Positions 1 to 10,267 of a stretch of DNA of 64,000 nt are shown piece by piece (positions within the stretch are counted from its first letter, which is position 1; the number at the start of each line of letters is the position of its first letter). Source of the stretch: Ovis canadensis (lineage: Eukaryota; Chordata; Mammalia; Artiodactyla; Bovidae); assembly GCF_042477335.2 (NCBI RefSeq), contig NC_091251.1, forward strand, positions 84,397,501-84,461,500. The letters are read 5' to 3'. The notes beneath the pieces are model-generated. The model made no database searches. It was not told the origin of the DNA and saw nothing but the letters and a program-made list of their open reading frames with translations. The position numbers were made by a program, and so were the translations under genes.

Positions 1-1002
1 TCAGCTTTCCTTATAGTCCAACTCTCACATCCATACATGACCAGTGGAAAAACCATAGCCTTGACTAGACGGACCTTTGTTGGCAAAGTAATGTCTCTGC
101 TTTTTAATATGCTGTCTATGTTGGTCATAGCTTTCCTTCCAAGGAGTAAGTGTCTTTTAGTTTAATGGCTGCAATCACCATCTGCAGTGATTCTGGAGCC
201 CCTCGAAATAAAGTCTGACACTGTTTCCACCATTTCCACATCTATTTCCCATGAAGTGATGGGACCAGATGCCATGATCTTAGTTTTCTGAATGTTGAGC
301 TTTAAGCCAGCTTTTTCACTCTCCTCTTTCACTTTAATCAAGAGGCTCTTCAGTTCTTCTTCACTTTCTGCCATAAGGGTGGTGTCATCTGCATATCTGA
401 GGTTATTGATATTTCTCCCGGCAATCTTGATTCCAGCTTGTGCTTCTTCCAGCCCAGCGTTTCTCATGATGTACTCTGCATAGAAGTTAAATAAGCAGGG
501 TGACAATATACAGCCTTGACGTACTCCTTTTCCTATTTGGAACCAGTCTATTGTTCTATGTCCAGTTCTAACTGTTGCTTCCTGGCCTGCATACAGGTTT
601 CTCAAGAGGCAGGTCAGGTGATTTGGCATTCCCATCTCTTGAAGAATTTTCCACAGTTTATTGTGATCCACACAGTCAAAGGCTTTGGCATAGTCAATAA
701 AACAGAAATAGATGTTTTTCTGGAACTCTTGCTTTTTCCATGATCCAGCAGATGTTGGCAATTTGATCTCTGGTTCCTCTGCCTTTTCTAAAACCAGCTT
801 GAACATCTGGAAGTTCATGGTTCATGTATAGCTGAAGCCTGGCTTGGAGAATTTTGAGCATTACTTTACTAGCGTGTGAGATGAGTGCAATTGTGCAGTA
901 GTTTGAGCACTCTTTGGCATTGCCTTTCTTAGGGATTGGAATGAAAACTGACCTTTTCCAGTCCTGTGGCCACTGCTGAGTTTTCCAAATTTGGTGACAT
1001 AC
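1..1002 (-). mobile_element. BovB LINE fragment (RTE type), antisense, reverse transcriptase part
   Basis: On the minus strand this encodes part of the BovB reverse transcriptase. Motifs seen are DYAKAFDCVDHNKLW (motif A), GVRQGCILSPCLFNFY (motif B) and LRYADDTTLMAESEEE (motif C, catalytic YADD intact). Further upstream in the element is RKGRGTRDQIANI. The frame is broken near 700-820, so two overlapping minus-strand frames are needed. The element runs off the left window edge, where its 3' end would lie. Its 5' truncation is at about 1002, where sequence changes to an old L1 piece. Confidence 0.9.
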
Positions 1003-1215
1003 TGGTGTATAGAAATGCAACAGATTTCTGTGTGTTAATGTTGTATCCTGCAGCTTTAAATAATTCATTGATGACCCTTAGTAGTTTTCTAATGGTATCT
1101 TTTAGGATTTTCTATGTATGGTATCAAGTAATCTGCAAACAGTGACTATTTTACTTCTTTTCCAATTTGGATTCCTTTTATTTCTTTTTCTTGTCTGATC
1201 TGATTCCAATCTTTT
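1003..1215 (-). mobile_element. Old L1 ORF2 fragment, antisense
   Basis: This aligns by eye with the L1 at 42950-43140: the stretch for the L1 LYIENP-to-INTQKS region is recognisable in both. It is short and diverged, and abuts the BovB piece with no gap. Confidence 0.65.
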
Positions 1216-1251
1216 TACTTCTCAAAGACATTGTTTTAGTTTCTTCTCACT

Positions 1252-1945
1252 TTTGTAATAGATTACCACAAAACTTGGTAGTTTAAACATACACAGATTT
1301 TTATTAATATCATGCAATATTGTGGTTTGGGAATTCCCTGGTGGCTCAGACAGTAAAGCGTCTGCCTACAATACAGGAGACCCGGGTTCAATCCCTGGGT
1401 TGGGAAGATCCCCTGGAGTAGGAAATGTCAACCCACTCCAGTACCCTTGCCTGGAAAATCGCATGGACGGAGGAGCGATTGGACTGTAATCTACAGTCCA
1501 TGGGGCTGCAAAGAGCTGGATAAGACTGAGCGACTTCACTTCACTCACTTTATTGTGGTTCAAAAGTCTGAAACATGTCTCACTTCTTTTTGGAGGCTTT
1601 AGAGGAGAATTTTCTTGCCTTTTGCAGTCTTTAGAGACAGCCCACATTCCTTGGCTCACGGTCCTCTTCCTCCATCATCAAGCCAACAATAGATAGTTAT
1701 GTTCGTCTCATGCTACCGTTTCTGTGGTTCTCTCTTTTGATTCCCCTTTCCATTTTTAAGGACCTATGATTACATTAGATCCATCTAGAAAACCTAGGAT
1801 ATTCTTTGTTTTATGGTTACATGATTAGCAACCTTAATTCCACCTGCAACCTTGATGCCTATTTGCCATCAACCTAACATATTCACGGGTCCTAGGGATT
1901 GAACATGGACATCTTTGGGGTCATTATTCTGCTTCCCATAGACAT
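1252..1945 (-). mobile_element. MaLR-type (MLT1-like) LTR, antisense, interrupted by a Bov-tA
   Basis: The start resembles the reverse complement of an MLT1 LTR 3' end (attaccacaaaacttggtag), and later parts match the family's typical order (CCCACATTCCTTGGCTCACGG, then GGACATCTTTGGGGTCATTA near 1907). A Bov-tA SINE at 1328-1550 splits it. No internal retroviral genes are present. Family assignment is from memory of the consensus. Confidence 0.6.
1318..1560 (+). mobile_element. Bov-tA SINE with 10-bp target duplication
   Basis: The body is 1328-1550, in sense orientation. The head is tRNA-Glu-derived (TTCCCTGGTGGCTCAGACAG, then GGGTTCAATCCC, a B-box-like motif), followed by the BovB-related body (ACTCCAGTACCCTTGCCTGG). 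Perfect direct repeats TATTGTGGTT lie at 1318-1327 and 1551-1560 and mark the insertion into the older LTR. Confidence 0.92.
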
Positions 1946-2049
1946 CATTCACATAGCTCCCAGAATAAGTCTTCTAGTATGCACACCTGGGTAGAACTCT
2001 ATCCTGATTAAAATCCCTTCGAGCCTCTTAATCATCCAAAGTCATACAA

Positions 2050-2260
2050 GGTTTGTCATCCTCTGGCTTTACTTTTATCTCAGTCTTTGTCTCCCCCTTG
2101 CCTCTCAGTTTGTGCACAGATAGTACTAACCTTACAGTAATTTCTCCCCCCACCTTGCACACACACAGTGCTGTTTCATACCCCTTTGCCTTTGCTGATA
2201 CTGATCCTTTTCCTCTTTATTCATCTGGTTCCTATGCATTAGATTTTCCTCCTATCTTCC
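2050..2260 (+). repeat. Possible L2 relic, weak
   Basis: A pyrimidine-rich stretch with CCCCTTTGCCTTTGCTGATACT resembles part of the L2 3' region. Similarity is low and the rest of 1946-2600 is unrecognised. Confidence 0.3.
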
Positions 2261-2609
2261 TACTTTTCCTTTGCTGGTTTCCCTTCCCCTCCTAATTTCT
2301 AAATGTTTGAGCTTTCAAAACTTGTTCATAACCTTCATCTCTGTCCTCTCTCTCCCTTCTTAGATGATCTCATCCTTCTCATGACTTCAAACACCTGATG
2401 ATTCTCAAATTTATACCTCTAGCATTAGATCTGTCCTTGACTTGCATATATAATTGCCCACTAGAAAACTTCACTTATGTGTCCCATAGACATGGTAGAC
2501 ATTTGACATTCAAGACAGGCTTCCCTCTTGATTTCCTGCCACCTCCAAACTGTTGAATTCATTCACTTATTTGTTGAATACATGTTTATTCTGTTTTGCA
2601 GTACAACCA

Positions 2610-2800
2610 GGAACTTTTATTGACTGACTATTGCAGGTGCCAGAAAAATTTAGAAAAGTATTCATCTTCAGAATATCCTCACAATGTAGTTATTATTCTT
2701 ATTTCCATTTTTACAGTTGGAGAAGTTGAAGCCCCCAAAGGCTTAGTCATCTGCCTCATTTATAGAGGAGGGAATGGTAGGATTTGAACCTTGACCATCT
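2610..2800 (-). repeat. MIR SINE relic, antisense
   Basis: The order of a reverse-complemented MIR is visible: ATTATTCTTATTTCCATTTTTACAG, GGAGAAGTTGAAGCCC, then AGGATTTGAACC. It is heavily diverged, as expected for an ancient mammalian element. Confidence 0.7.
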
Positions 2801-2829
2801 GTGGATTTCCTGCTGTCAATAACTAGGTT

Positions 2830-3560
2830 AGACAGCTAACCAGTCTCAGACTTGTTTCTAGTAAACTGTCCTCAAACCTCCAGGCTGACTTAGGAGCACC
2901 TCCTCCGGGTTCCCTCAGTCCTCTGTGCTCACTTCCAGCTTGGTAGTTAACACATGATAGCTAAATCTGTGTCTTTTATCTCCCTCTGGAGAATGCACAT
3001 GGACTTCCTCATCTTTGTTCCCTCAGCATCCAGCGCAGACCTGGGTATAGTAAGCACCAAAACATTTGTTGTTGGACCAAACAAATGCTCCTATTTTGCT
3101 TCATTCTTTTCATAACCCATGTTCCTGTAATAGTCGGCTCTCTTAGACTCTTGTCCCTCACAAGGGTGTCACTTTTCCCTTTGATCAGGCCCAACACCAT
3201 TGCTCTTTATTGCAGAGGTCACTAGCAACATCCTCATTCTGACAGCACCTGAAATTTTCCTCTGAGAAGCCATCTGTAATTAATCACAGAAAGCGAGGGG
3301 ACCATTTCCCTAGTTCCATATCGCTAACAGGAAACTTCTGGGCTTCTGTTGCATTCATAACCTTTGCTCTGTAGGCAGTGTCAATATTGAATTTCGTGTC
3401 TGCCCTGTTTGTATATTCATTCTCGGTTTTCTCCTTAGCTGTCTGTGTTGCATACTGAGCAGTGTCACCTTAGGTTGTGAGCTGCTTCTCTGAGTCCTGG
3501 CAGCTTTGTTGTTTAGAAGAAGGGGCTTAAAGCCACAGAAGGAACATTTTGCTTGGCCTC
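2830..3560. other. No gene or confident repeat recognised
   Basis: This is unique-looking, moderately AT-rich sequence. Short open frames exist but have no recognisable family, splice context or codon signal. Confidence 0.5.
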
Positions 3561-3572
3561 ATCTGTTTCAGG

Positions 3573-3778
3573 GCTTCCCTCGTGGCTCAGAGGGTAAAGC
3601 GACTGCCTGCAATGTGGGACATCTGGGTTTGATCCCCAGGTTGAGAATATCCCCTGGAAAAGGAAATGGCAACCCACTTCAGTACTCTTGCCTGGAAAAT
3701 GCTATGGATGGAGGAGCCTGGTAGGCTAGAGTCAATGGGATCGCAGAGAATCGTACATGACTGAGCAACTTCACTTCT
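3573..3778 (+). mobile_element. Bov-tA SINE, sense
   Basis: The tRNA-like head (CTTCCCTCGTGGCTCAGAGG, GGTTTGATCCCC) is followed by the body (ACCCACTTCAGTACTCTTGC). It ends GACTGAGCAACTTCACTTC. A short direct repeat TCTGTTT at 3562-3568 and 3779-3785 may be its target duplication. Confidence 0.9.
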
Positions 3779-3904
3779 TCTGTTTTAACATTGTCTGACC
3801 CAAACCAGCTACTCTGCAAGTTATTAGTTACATGGGGACTCAGCAGGAGAGAAATAACAGTTTTTCCCCTGTGGGGTGACAACCTCAAAGTACAAGTCCC
3901 ATTG

Positions 3905-4084
3905 GAAGTGAGATGAAAGAGTTAGTAGAGTGGTCATGAGAAAGGACTTTGGAAGAGGCAGGCCTGGTTTCAAGTCTCAGCTTCAATAAAATACTAGCTG
4001 CTTTTCTCAAGACAAGTCCTTCTATGAGTTCTTCCCCTTGGCTTTACAGCTGGCCTAGGGTTCTTATGTGTAAAATGGAACTAT
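3905..4084 (+). repeat. MIR SINE relic, sense
   Basis: Order is GGACTTTGGAAGAGGCAGGCCTGG, TTTCAAGTCTCAGCTTC, CTAGCTGCTTTTCTCAAG and GTGTAAAATGGAAC, matching a decayed sense MIR. Confidence 0.65.
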
Positions 4085-4104
4085 GTAGTACATACTGAAT
4101 AGTC

Positions 4105-4303
4105 AGGACTTCCCAGGTGGCTCAGTGGTAAAGAATCCACCTGCCGATGCAGGTTCGATCCTTGGGTCTGGAAGATCCCCTGGAGTAGGAAATAGAAGCC
4201 CACTCCAGTATTGTTGCCTGGAAAATCCTGTGGACAGAGGAGCCTGGAAGGCTGCAGTCCATGGGGTTGCAGAGAGTTGAACACAACTGAGTGACTAAGC
4301 ATA
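4105..4303 (+). mobile_element. Bov-tA SINE, sense
   Basis: Head GACTTCCCAGGTGGCTCAGTGG, B-box-like AGGTTCGATCC, body CCCACTCCAGTATTGTTGCC. The tail ends near GTGACTAAGC. A 6-bp TAGTCA occurs just before and about 11 bases after it, which is too weak to call a target duplication. Confidence 0.9.
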
Positions 4304-4309
4304 TATGCC

Positions 4310-5840
4310 TTGAGTAGTCAAAGCACAGTTTCAAAAGAAAGAGCTCACTGACGGCCTTTCCTAGTACCATGTGTAAAGAAGTAAAGAAATGCTTTATACA
4401 TTCTAATTGGTGGTGATTAAACTACTGTTAGAAAAAAGCAGACTGATTATTTGTGTACCATTCTTTCTGTTCACTCTGGCATACTGGAAGAGAATGGGCC
4501 TTGAGAATTTTTAATTATGTAGAAAGTGATTAGGACAACAAGGGAATATTCCAAGAGGTTGGTCTACAAATTATGGCAACTGTGGTACCAAACTCAATCA
4601 AGCCATTTAATTTATATTGATAAAATCAAACAGTTATCTCTTTACCTTTTTCTTTTTTTAAATGCCATATGCTAAGTTGTACAGATTTTTACTGCTCTGG
4701 TTGATTGCGCAGAGTCAAGCAACCATTCCAGGGACCCAAAAATCTCTCTTCCTCAAATCTCTTACTTCCTGACCTCACCACTGGAGAACAATCTTTGTGT
4801 GTGTGTGTTTTGGCTAATGAGTGAGGGTAACACTTTGAGTTAATTGTGCAGTTATATCTTTCTAGATGACTGGGTAAGATCAGGAGCAAAACATTATTTA
4901 TAACCTCTGAGCACCCTATTGCAATTATTGGGATGCAGTACAGTTAAATGCCTGTGCCAAACAAATGGAAAAGAAATTTCACCTCTAGTATTTATTATAA
5001 TACTCAGAGTTTAATTATCTGGTATTTGGTGTGTTTTCTAAAGTTCTTGAAAATCATGCTGTCAGTTCTTTATAATGATTCAAAATTAACACCTTACTCA
5101 TAGAAATTTGACCTTTCTTCAAAACCATCTTGATGAAAATGATTTTAAGACTATATTCTTTATTAAGACCATAATTAATAAATTGCAGAACAGCTGTCAG
5201 TCTTTTTGTTTGGATAAATGAATAGTCTCTCTTAAAAGTTAAGCTTCACTCAAGCAAAGTTAATACTTAGTGCTGTCTATGAAATACCACTGTCCTTGCT
5301 GGATCAGGATGGATGGGAAAGGGGTATGAAGACACTGAAGTTATTTTGACATAAAAGTTGAGGTGGTGATTCTTATACATTAGACAGTTGCTTCAAATAG
5401 CCTTTTTTATGACCTTAGATATACCTGTCACTGTGCTAGGGCCATGGAGAGACACAGAAGAGGAATATAGGGAAGAGAGGGGGCAAAGAGTAGGGGCTAT
5501 TTGGGTGAAGCTTATTTATTGAGATGATGAAATTTCAAGCACCACAGGACTCATAATAATTTGTGGGTTTTTGAGAATATTCAAAATAATTTGAGACATT
5601 TAAGCCAAGGTAATGCCCAGACCTCATCATTTATGGAATATTTGACTGTGATATATAAGGCTTAGAGTGTCATTTGGATGAAATTGTGGAGCAAGACCTG
5701 AAAACTGCGTTGCAGTTTAACCTAAGAATAGCAGGAGCAGCAATTTGGTGTGTCAGCAACTAGTATGTTATGCATTCAGAACTGAGGTGTGTTTCCTTTT
5801 TAGTATAAAATCAAGTACTTGAATTAACTCTTGGCTTGGA
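4310..5840. other. AT-rich sequence without recognised feature
   Basis: No open frame of interest and no confident repeat. A short TG run near 4797-4809 is the only simple repeat. A MIR- or L2-like stretch around 5400-5450 is too decayed to call. Confidence 0.5.
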
Positions 5841-5845
5841 TATTG

Positions 5846-6043
5846 AAAGTGTTAGTCACTCAGTAGTGACTGATTCCTTGTGACCCCATGGACTGAGCCC
5901 ACCAGGCTTCTCTGTCAATGGGGTTTCCCAGATAAGAATACTGGAGTGGGTCTTCTCCAGGGGATCTTCCCCACCCAGGTATTGAACCCAGGTCTTCTGC
6001 ATTGCAGGCAGATTCTTTACCAACTGAGCCACCAGGGAAGCCT
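5846..6043 (-). mobile_element. Bov-tA SINE, antisense
   Basis: It reads as the reverse complement of the SINE: GTGACCCCATGGACTG, TACTGGAGTGGGTC, TTCTCCAGGGGATCTTCC, then TTGAACCCAGGTCTTC and GAGCCACCAGGGAAGCC at the tRNA-like end. Confidence 0.9.
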
Positions 6044-6264
6044 TGGTTTGGCTTCAAAATTCCATATAAAATATATAAAATTCTCTGTATAATTCTCTAT
6101 AAAATTCTATATAAATTCTCAAAATTCTATACAAAAACTTCAGTGATCTAGTTCGTGCGCTTGGCTGCGTCCTGCACTAAGCTGCCTGCTTCTCATGCCG
6201 TCACGCTTTCTTTTTCATGTGTGTGACTCTCTTGCTTATGAGGGGCTGAGCAGATACGTTCTTC

Positions 6265-6345
6265 AGTTCCTTATTGTGTAAAATGGTGATGATAATACCG
6301 ACCTGATAGAAGTAGTGTATGGATTAAATAAGTTTGCTGTGTTCC
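6265..6345 (+). repeat. MIR fragment, sense
   Basis: GTGTAAAATGGTGATGATAATACC followed by ATGGATTAAATAAG matches the 3' core of a sense MIR. Confidence 0.5.
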
Positions 6346-6445
6346 TAAATTCAGCTACAAGTGACAGAAAATCCCAAATTACTATGCCTTAAACAAGTCA
6401 GAAGTTTGTTTCTCCTTCCTCTGAGCAAAGTCCACAGGTAGTTTT

Positions 6446-6637
6446 GTTGTTGTTCAGTTGCTGTGGTATCCGGCTCTTTGTGACCCCATGGGCTGCAGGC
6501 CTCCCTGTCCTTCACCATCTCCCAGTTTGTTCAGACTCACGTCTGCTGAGTGGGTGATGCTATCCATCCATCTCATCCTGTGTCACACCCTTCTCCTCCT
6601 ACCCTCACTCTTTCCCAGCATCAGGGTCTTTTAGTTA
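6446..6637 (-). mobile_element. BovB 3'-end fragment, antisense
   Basis: The sequence is the reverse complement of the BovB terminal region: TTGTTCAGTTGC, TGACCCCATGGGCTGCAGG, CACCATCTCCCAG, then TTTCCCAGCATCAGGGTCTT. It is a 5'-truncated copy of about 190 bp. Confidence 0.82.
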
Positions 6638-6765
6638 GGGGCCGTTGTTCTGGCTTCTCCATCATCAGGGATTCAGGCTCCTTCTGTCTTGTTGTGTCAG
6701 AATCCTTAATGCAATTTCAAACTTTCTCGTAATGCTTGTACGTGTGTCTCCTTGGACAAGCTGCT

Positions 6766-6919
6766 CTTAATCATGTGCGTGCTGCTGCTGCTGCTAAGTC
6801 GCTTCAGTCGTGTCCAACTCTGTGACCTCATAGATGGCAGCCCACCAGGCTCCCCTGCCCCTGGGATTCTCCAGGCAAGAACACTGGAGTGGTTTGCCAT
6901 GGCTTTCCCCCTTAATCAT
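6766..6919 (-). mobile_element. Bov-A2-type SINE (monomer), antisense, with 9-bp target duplication
   Basis: The body is 6775-6910 and starts with the GCTGCTGCTGCTGCTAAGTC tail motif in reverse orientation. CTTAATCAT at 6766-6774 and 6911-6919 flanks it exactly. Confidence 0.88.
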
Positions 6920-7835
6920 ATGACCTCATCCATTTTAGGGGGATGCTGAGACGTGCCATCTTTGCTCTGGGATGGCCAACTGTTTGGCTAATAATCGGTT
7001 GGTTCTATTCCTAAGGAAGGAATAGATATTGGGGGCAGCCAGCAGTCTCTGGCCTAGCAGCCTAGGAGAGTTTCTGGCCTAACATGTTTTTCAATTGCTT
7101 GTTCCCTGCCCCTCCTTCCCCCTTTTTACTTTTCTCAGTTTTTCACACCTGGGATGAGTCTTCATGTTTAGATTGGAAAGTGTTAAGCCTGAGAAGAGAG
7201 ATTTTTGGCAGTATGGGAGGAATTCCTGTGGCCAGTTTCAGCTAATTTGTGATTGTGGAAGAAAATCTTGGCATAGATTAGTATCAAATCATGTGTTGTG
7301 CAAAGAGTGTTCTCTGTGGACATAAACTGATGTATTAGCATTTGTGTTTAAGTACCTAATTATATTCTCAGCATTTAAAAATGTGGAAAACAAACAGTTC
7401 CCAAAATTACTTCAGAGCTCTTTAGCACTGCATAGACCCATTGTAATTAATAAAAAGAAGGGATTCTTCTCCAGGATTTTAAAAGAATGTGTAATTACAG
7501 TTTTTCTTTACACTTATATTATGTATTCTCTTCTTAGGAAAATTTCAAGGTTAGGCTTTAATGTGGATGGCTTTCATGGTTTTACTTTATTTTCTTCTAA
7601 TATTCTGTGATGTAATTGTTGTATTCCTCTCTTCACTTTAAGTGAATGAGTCAGAATCTGTCATCTTGAAGGTGAAGTCCCAGAAGAATCATCTGAAAGC
7701 TCTGTAAGGCCTACACATGAACTTGTGTTTTATCTTTAATGAAAAGGAGGTGTTTTATCCTCTATTATTGTGGATATTTCACAAGAATGACAAATCAGGA
7801 GAAAACTTGGACATTCAACAGCCAGAATCACAGTG
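6920..7835. other. No gene or confident repeat recognised
   Basis: Unique-looking, AT-rich in the second half. The open frame at 7344-7610 has low-complexity composition and no family signal. Confidence 0.45.
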
Positions 7836-7837
7836 CA

Positions 7838-7962
7838 GATCGTGTAAGGTGCTGTGGATACTCTATGAGAGCAGGAACTTTCTGCCTCAGTCCTGGCTGT
7901 GGCTCTAGGATGTGCTAGGCACATGGTCCACTTTTAATAAAAATATATTGTCTAAGTGAACC
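7838..7962 (+). repeat. L2 LINE 3'-end relic, sense
   Basis: CTATGAGAGCAGGAACTTTCTGCC, GATGTGCTAGGCACATGGTCC, then TTTTAATAAAAATATATTG follow the order of the L2 3' end (GAGGGCAGGGACTTTGTC, CTGGCACATAG, CAATAAATATT). Confidence 0.6.
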
Positions 7963-8149
7963 AGTTGAATGCATGCATTGCCAACAATGGTGGGTGATGT
8001 GACTTAACAGTGCTTATGTAAATGATACGGGGGTTTTGATCTACTTAGAACTTAACAGAAGTTAAGTTGTGACTTCCAAACAATTAATGAGGCAGTAGAT
8101 ATAGGAGCAATATATTTTGGAGGTAACATGAGTTTGAGGTTGATTAGGC

Positions 8150-8282
8150 ATTGGAGAAGGAAATGGCAACCCACTCCAGTATTCTTGCCTGGAGAATCCC
8201 AGGGACAGAGGAGCCTGGTGGGCTGCCGTCCTTAGGGTCACACAGAGTCAGACACGACTGCCATGACTTAGCAGCAGCAGCA
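8150..8282 (+). mobile_element. Bov-A2-type SINE (monomer), sense
   Basis: TTGGAGAAGGAAATGGCAAC at the start, GAGAATCCCAGGGACAGAGG in the middle and GACTTAGCAGCAGCAGCATG at the end are the Bov-A2 hallmarks. No clear target duplication was found. Confidence 0.9.
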
Positions 8283-8385
8283 TGCCCAAATTAATGTACA
8301 GAACCAAAGTAGGGTATGTACTCAGCCTGGTTGAATCTCATGGTGGGAAGCACAGTATTTAGTTCTTCATACCACCCCTGTGCTT

Positions 8386-8592
8386 CCAAGGAGGTGCTAT
8401 GGTAAAGAATCTGCCTGCCAATGCAGGAGACACAAGAGATTAGGGTTTGATGCCTGGGTTGAGAAGATCTCCTGGGGTAGGAAATGGGAATCCACTCCAG
8501 TAGTCTTGCCTGGAAAATCCCATGGACAGAGGTGCCTGGTGAGCTACAGTCCATGGGGTTACAGAGTCGGATTCGAATGAGCACAGCACAAA
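8386..8592 (+). mobile_element. Bov-tA SINE, sense, decayed head
   Basis: The tRNA-like head is eroded and lacks the usual GGCTTCCCTGG start. AAAGAATCTGCCTGCCAATG and the body (CCACTCCAGTAGTCTTGCC, CATGGACAGAGGTGCCTGG) are clear. Confidence 0.82.
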
Positions 8593-10160
8593 GCATCACC
8601 CCTGTGAAGGAAGGGCATAGACACAAAGGCATCCGAGTATATGAATCTCATATTGGAGTGGACTGGAGAGGCTGTGTATTCCAGTTTCTTTCCTGATTCT
8701 TGGATCTTTTCAGCAATACCGCTAACAAGTGAGGGCCCAGTCTCACTGGATGAGTGATGAGTGACTCAATTTAGTTAGAGACATACCCTTCCATTTACCA
8801 GAGTGTTCTGCCTCTATGCTTTGGGAAAAAAAGAATGTGAACAAGAGTAAAAATGAGTGCAAATATAATGTCTAATAAGGCTCAGTTGGAAGGAGAGCAC
8901 CTTCTATTATTTTGAAGAGAGGAACTGTTTTTTGTGTTGGCTTGATGGGAGAATTGGACTTCAGAATGGGCCAGATATCACCTCTGAAGCAGAAATTCTT
9001 GACCTGGAGTCTGAGGAACCAAAGGGCTTTGGGGGTAGATTTTAAGGGAGTATCAGTGCATTCTATAAATGTATTTATAAGACATTGTTTTTCCTTTTTC
9101 CCTACCCGCTGGGAGAGGATTCAAAGTTTTTATCAGTTTAAATGGGAGTTCTTAGTTCCAAGGATATGAAGGTCTTCTATAACTCTGAGTTTCTATGCTT
9201 ATGAAAAATAAGTATGCATGAAAATAAAATACCAGTTCTCTTTCTTTTATACATAGGGGAAATAGACTAATTAGACATTCTATAATAATATCTCTGCTGT
9301 AACTATGTGACTTCTCTTATATGAAGAAGTAGTATTTTAAAACCTGTTACAACTCATCAGCAATGGTCCTTCATGCCATATAACTTCACATTTTTAGTTT
9401 TCAAAAAGTACAAGCTTGGCGATTGCCTCTATCTTTACAGTTTTACCTATGACCTCTGTGACCCACCAGATTTTAAATCCAGGAAGTGAATTTTATCCAT
9501 TTCATCTCAGTCTGAAGCTCTATAAAGCTATGCAGTGAAAAAGTAAGTGATTAATGCTTGGAAAATACTGTATGTTTATTCCGGGTTACAGTATTCATAG
9601 GAGACAAGGCACTTTGTCTTCATCAGAATCCCAGCTGTGATCTTGTACTTACTTTTTATTGTAGGAGCTGTAGCTACAAATAAGAAAAACAAAGCACTTT
9701 TATGACAAACCAAAATATTTATAATCGGAGTCTGAGTTTAGTCAGGGCAGCGAATTACATTTGTCCCCCAAAGGGAATAATTACAGTTTGATAGCAAATG
9801 AATAATAATTTGTAGTAAATTTATCAGGAAGATAATTCTGTCCATAGAAAACTAATAGTGCCACTGAACAGGTGGTTATATATTTGTAAAATACTTAGGT
9901 TATTAAGGCAGAAGGTTCTAATAGCTATGTGCTGAGTCAGACCGGTTTCTCTACCTCCTTTTTAGCAAACATTCCTTTGGGTGGTTCTCACCCTCGTGTG
10001 CTTTCCTTTACCTCTTTTAGATGGGAACTGTGATCTTCTGTAGTTTTGGAGAGCGTATTAGTAACTCCAAGAAGGGCAAAAAGTCATTATGACTTAGAGA
10101 AAAATTAATAATAAGAATTCAGAGAGGAAGTGGAAGTGCTTTTTCAGGAAGTATTTAAGT
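8593..10160. other. No gene or confident repeat recognised
   Basis: AT-rich intronic-looking DNA. The frame at 8912-9169 has no recognisable family or splice context. Confidence 0.45.
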
Positions 10161-10165
10161 AGCCA

Positions 10166-10267
10166 TGAAGCAGTCCTGGTGATGGACAGGGAGGCCTGGT
10201 GTGCTGTAGTCCATGGGGTCGCAAAGAGTCGGACATGACTGAACGAATTAATTGAACTGAAGCAGTC
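10166..10267 (+). mobile_element. 82-bp BovB 3'-terminal stub with 10-bp target duplication
   Basis: The body 10176-10257 contains only the last part of BovB (TGATGGACAGGGAGGCCTGG, TCGCAAAGAGTCGGACATGA, GACTGAACGAATTAATTGAAC). TGAAGCAGTC flanks it perfectly at 10166-10175 and 10258-10267, so this is a complete, extremely 5'-truncated insertion. Confidence 0.88.

Noticed and set aside
1366..1659. 97-residue minus-strand open frame
   Set aside because: It is produced by translation across a Bov-tA and the adjacent LTR; the many similar SINE-derived frames across the window were rejected for the same reason.
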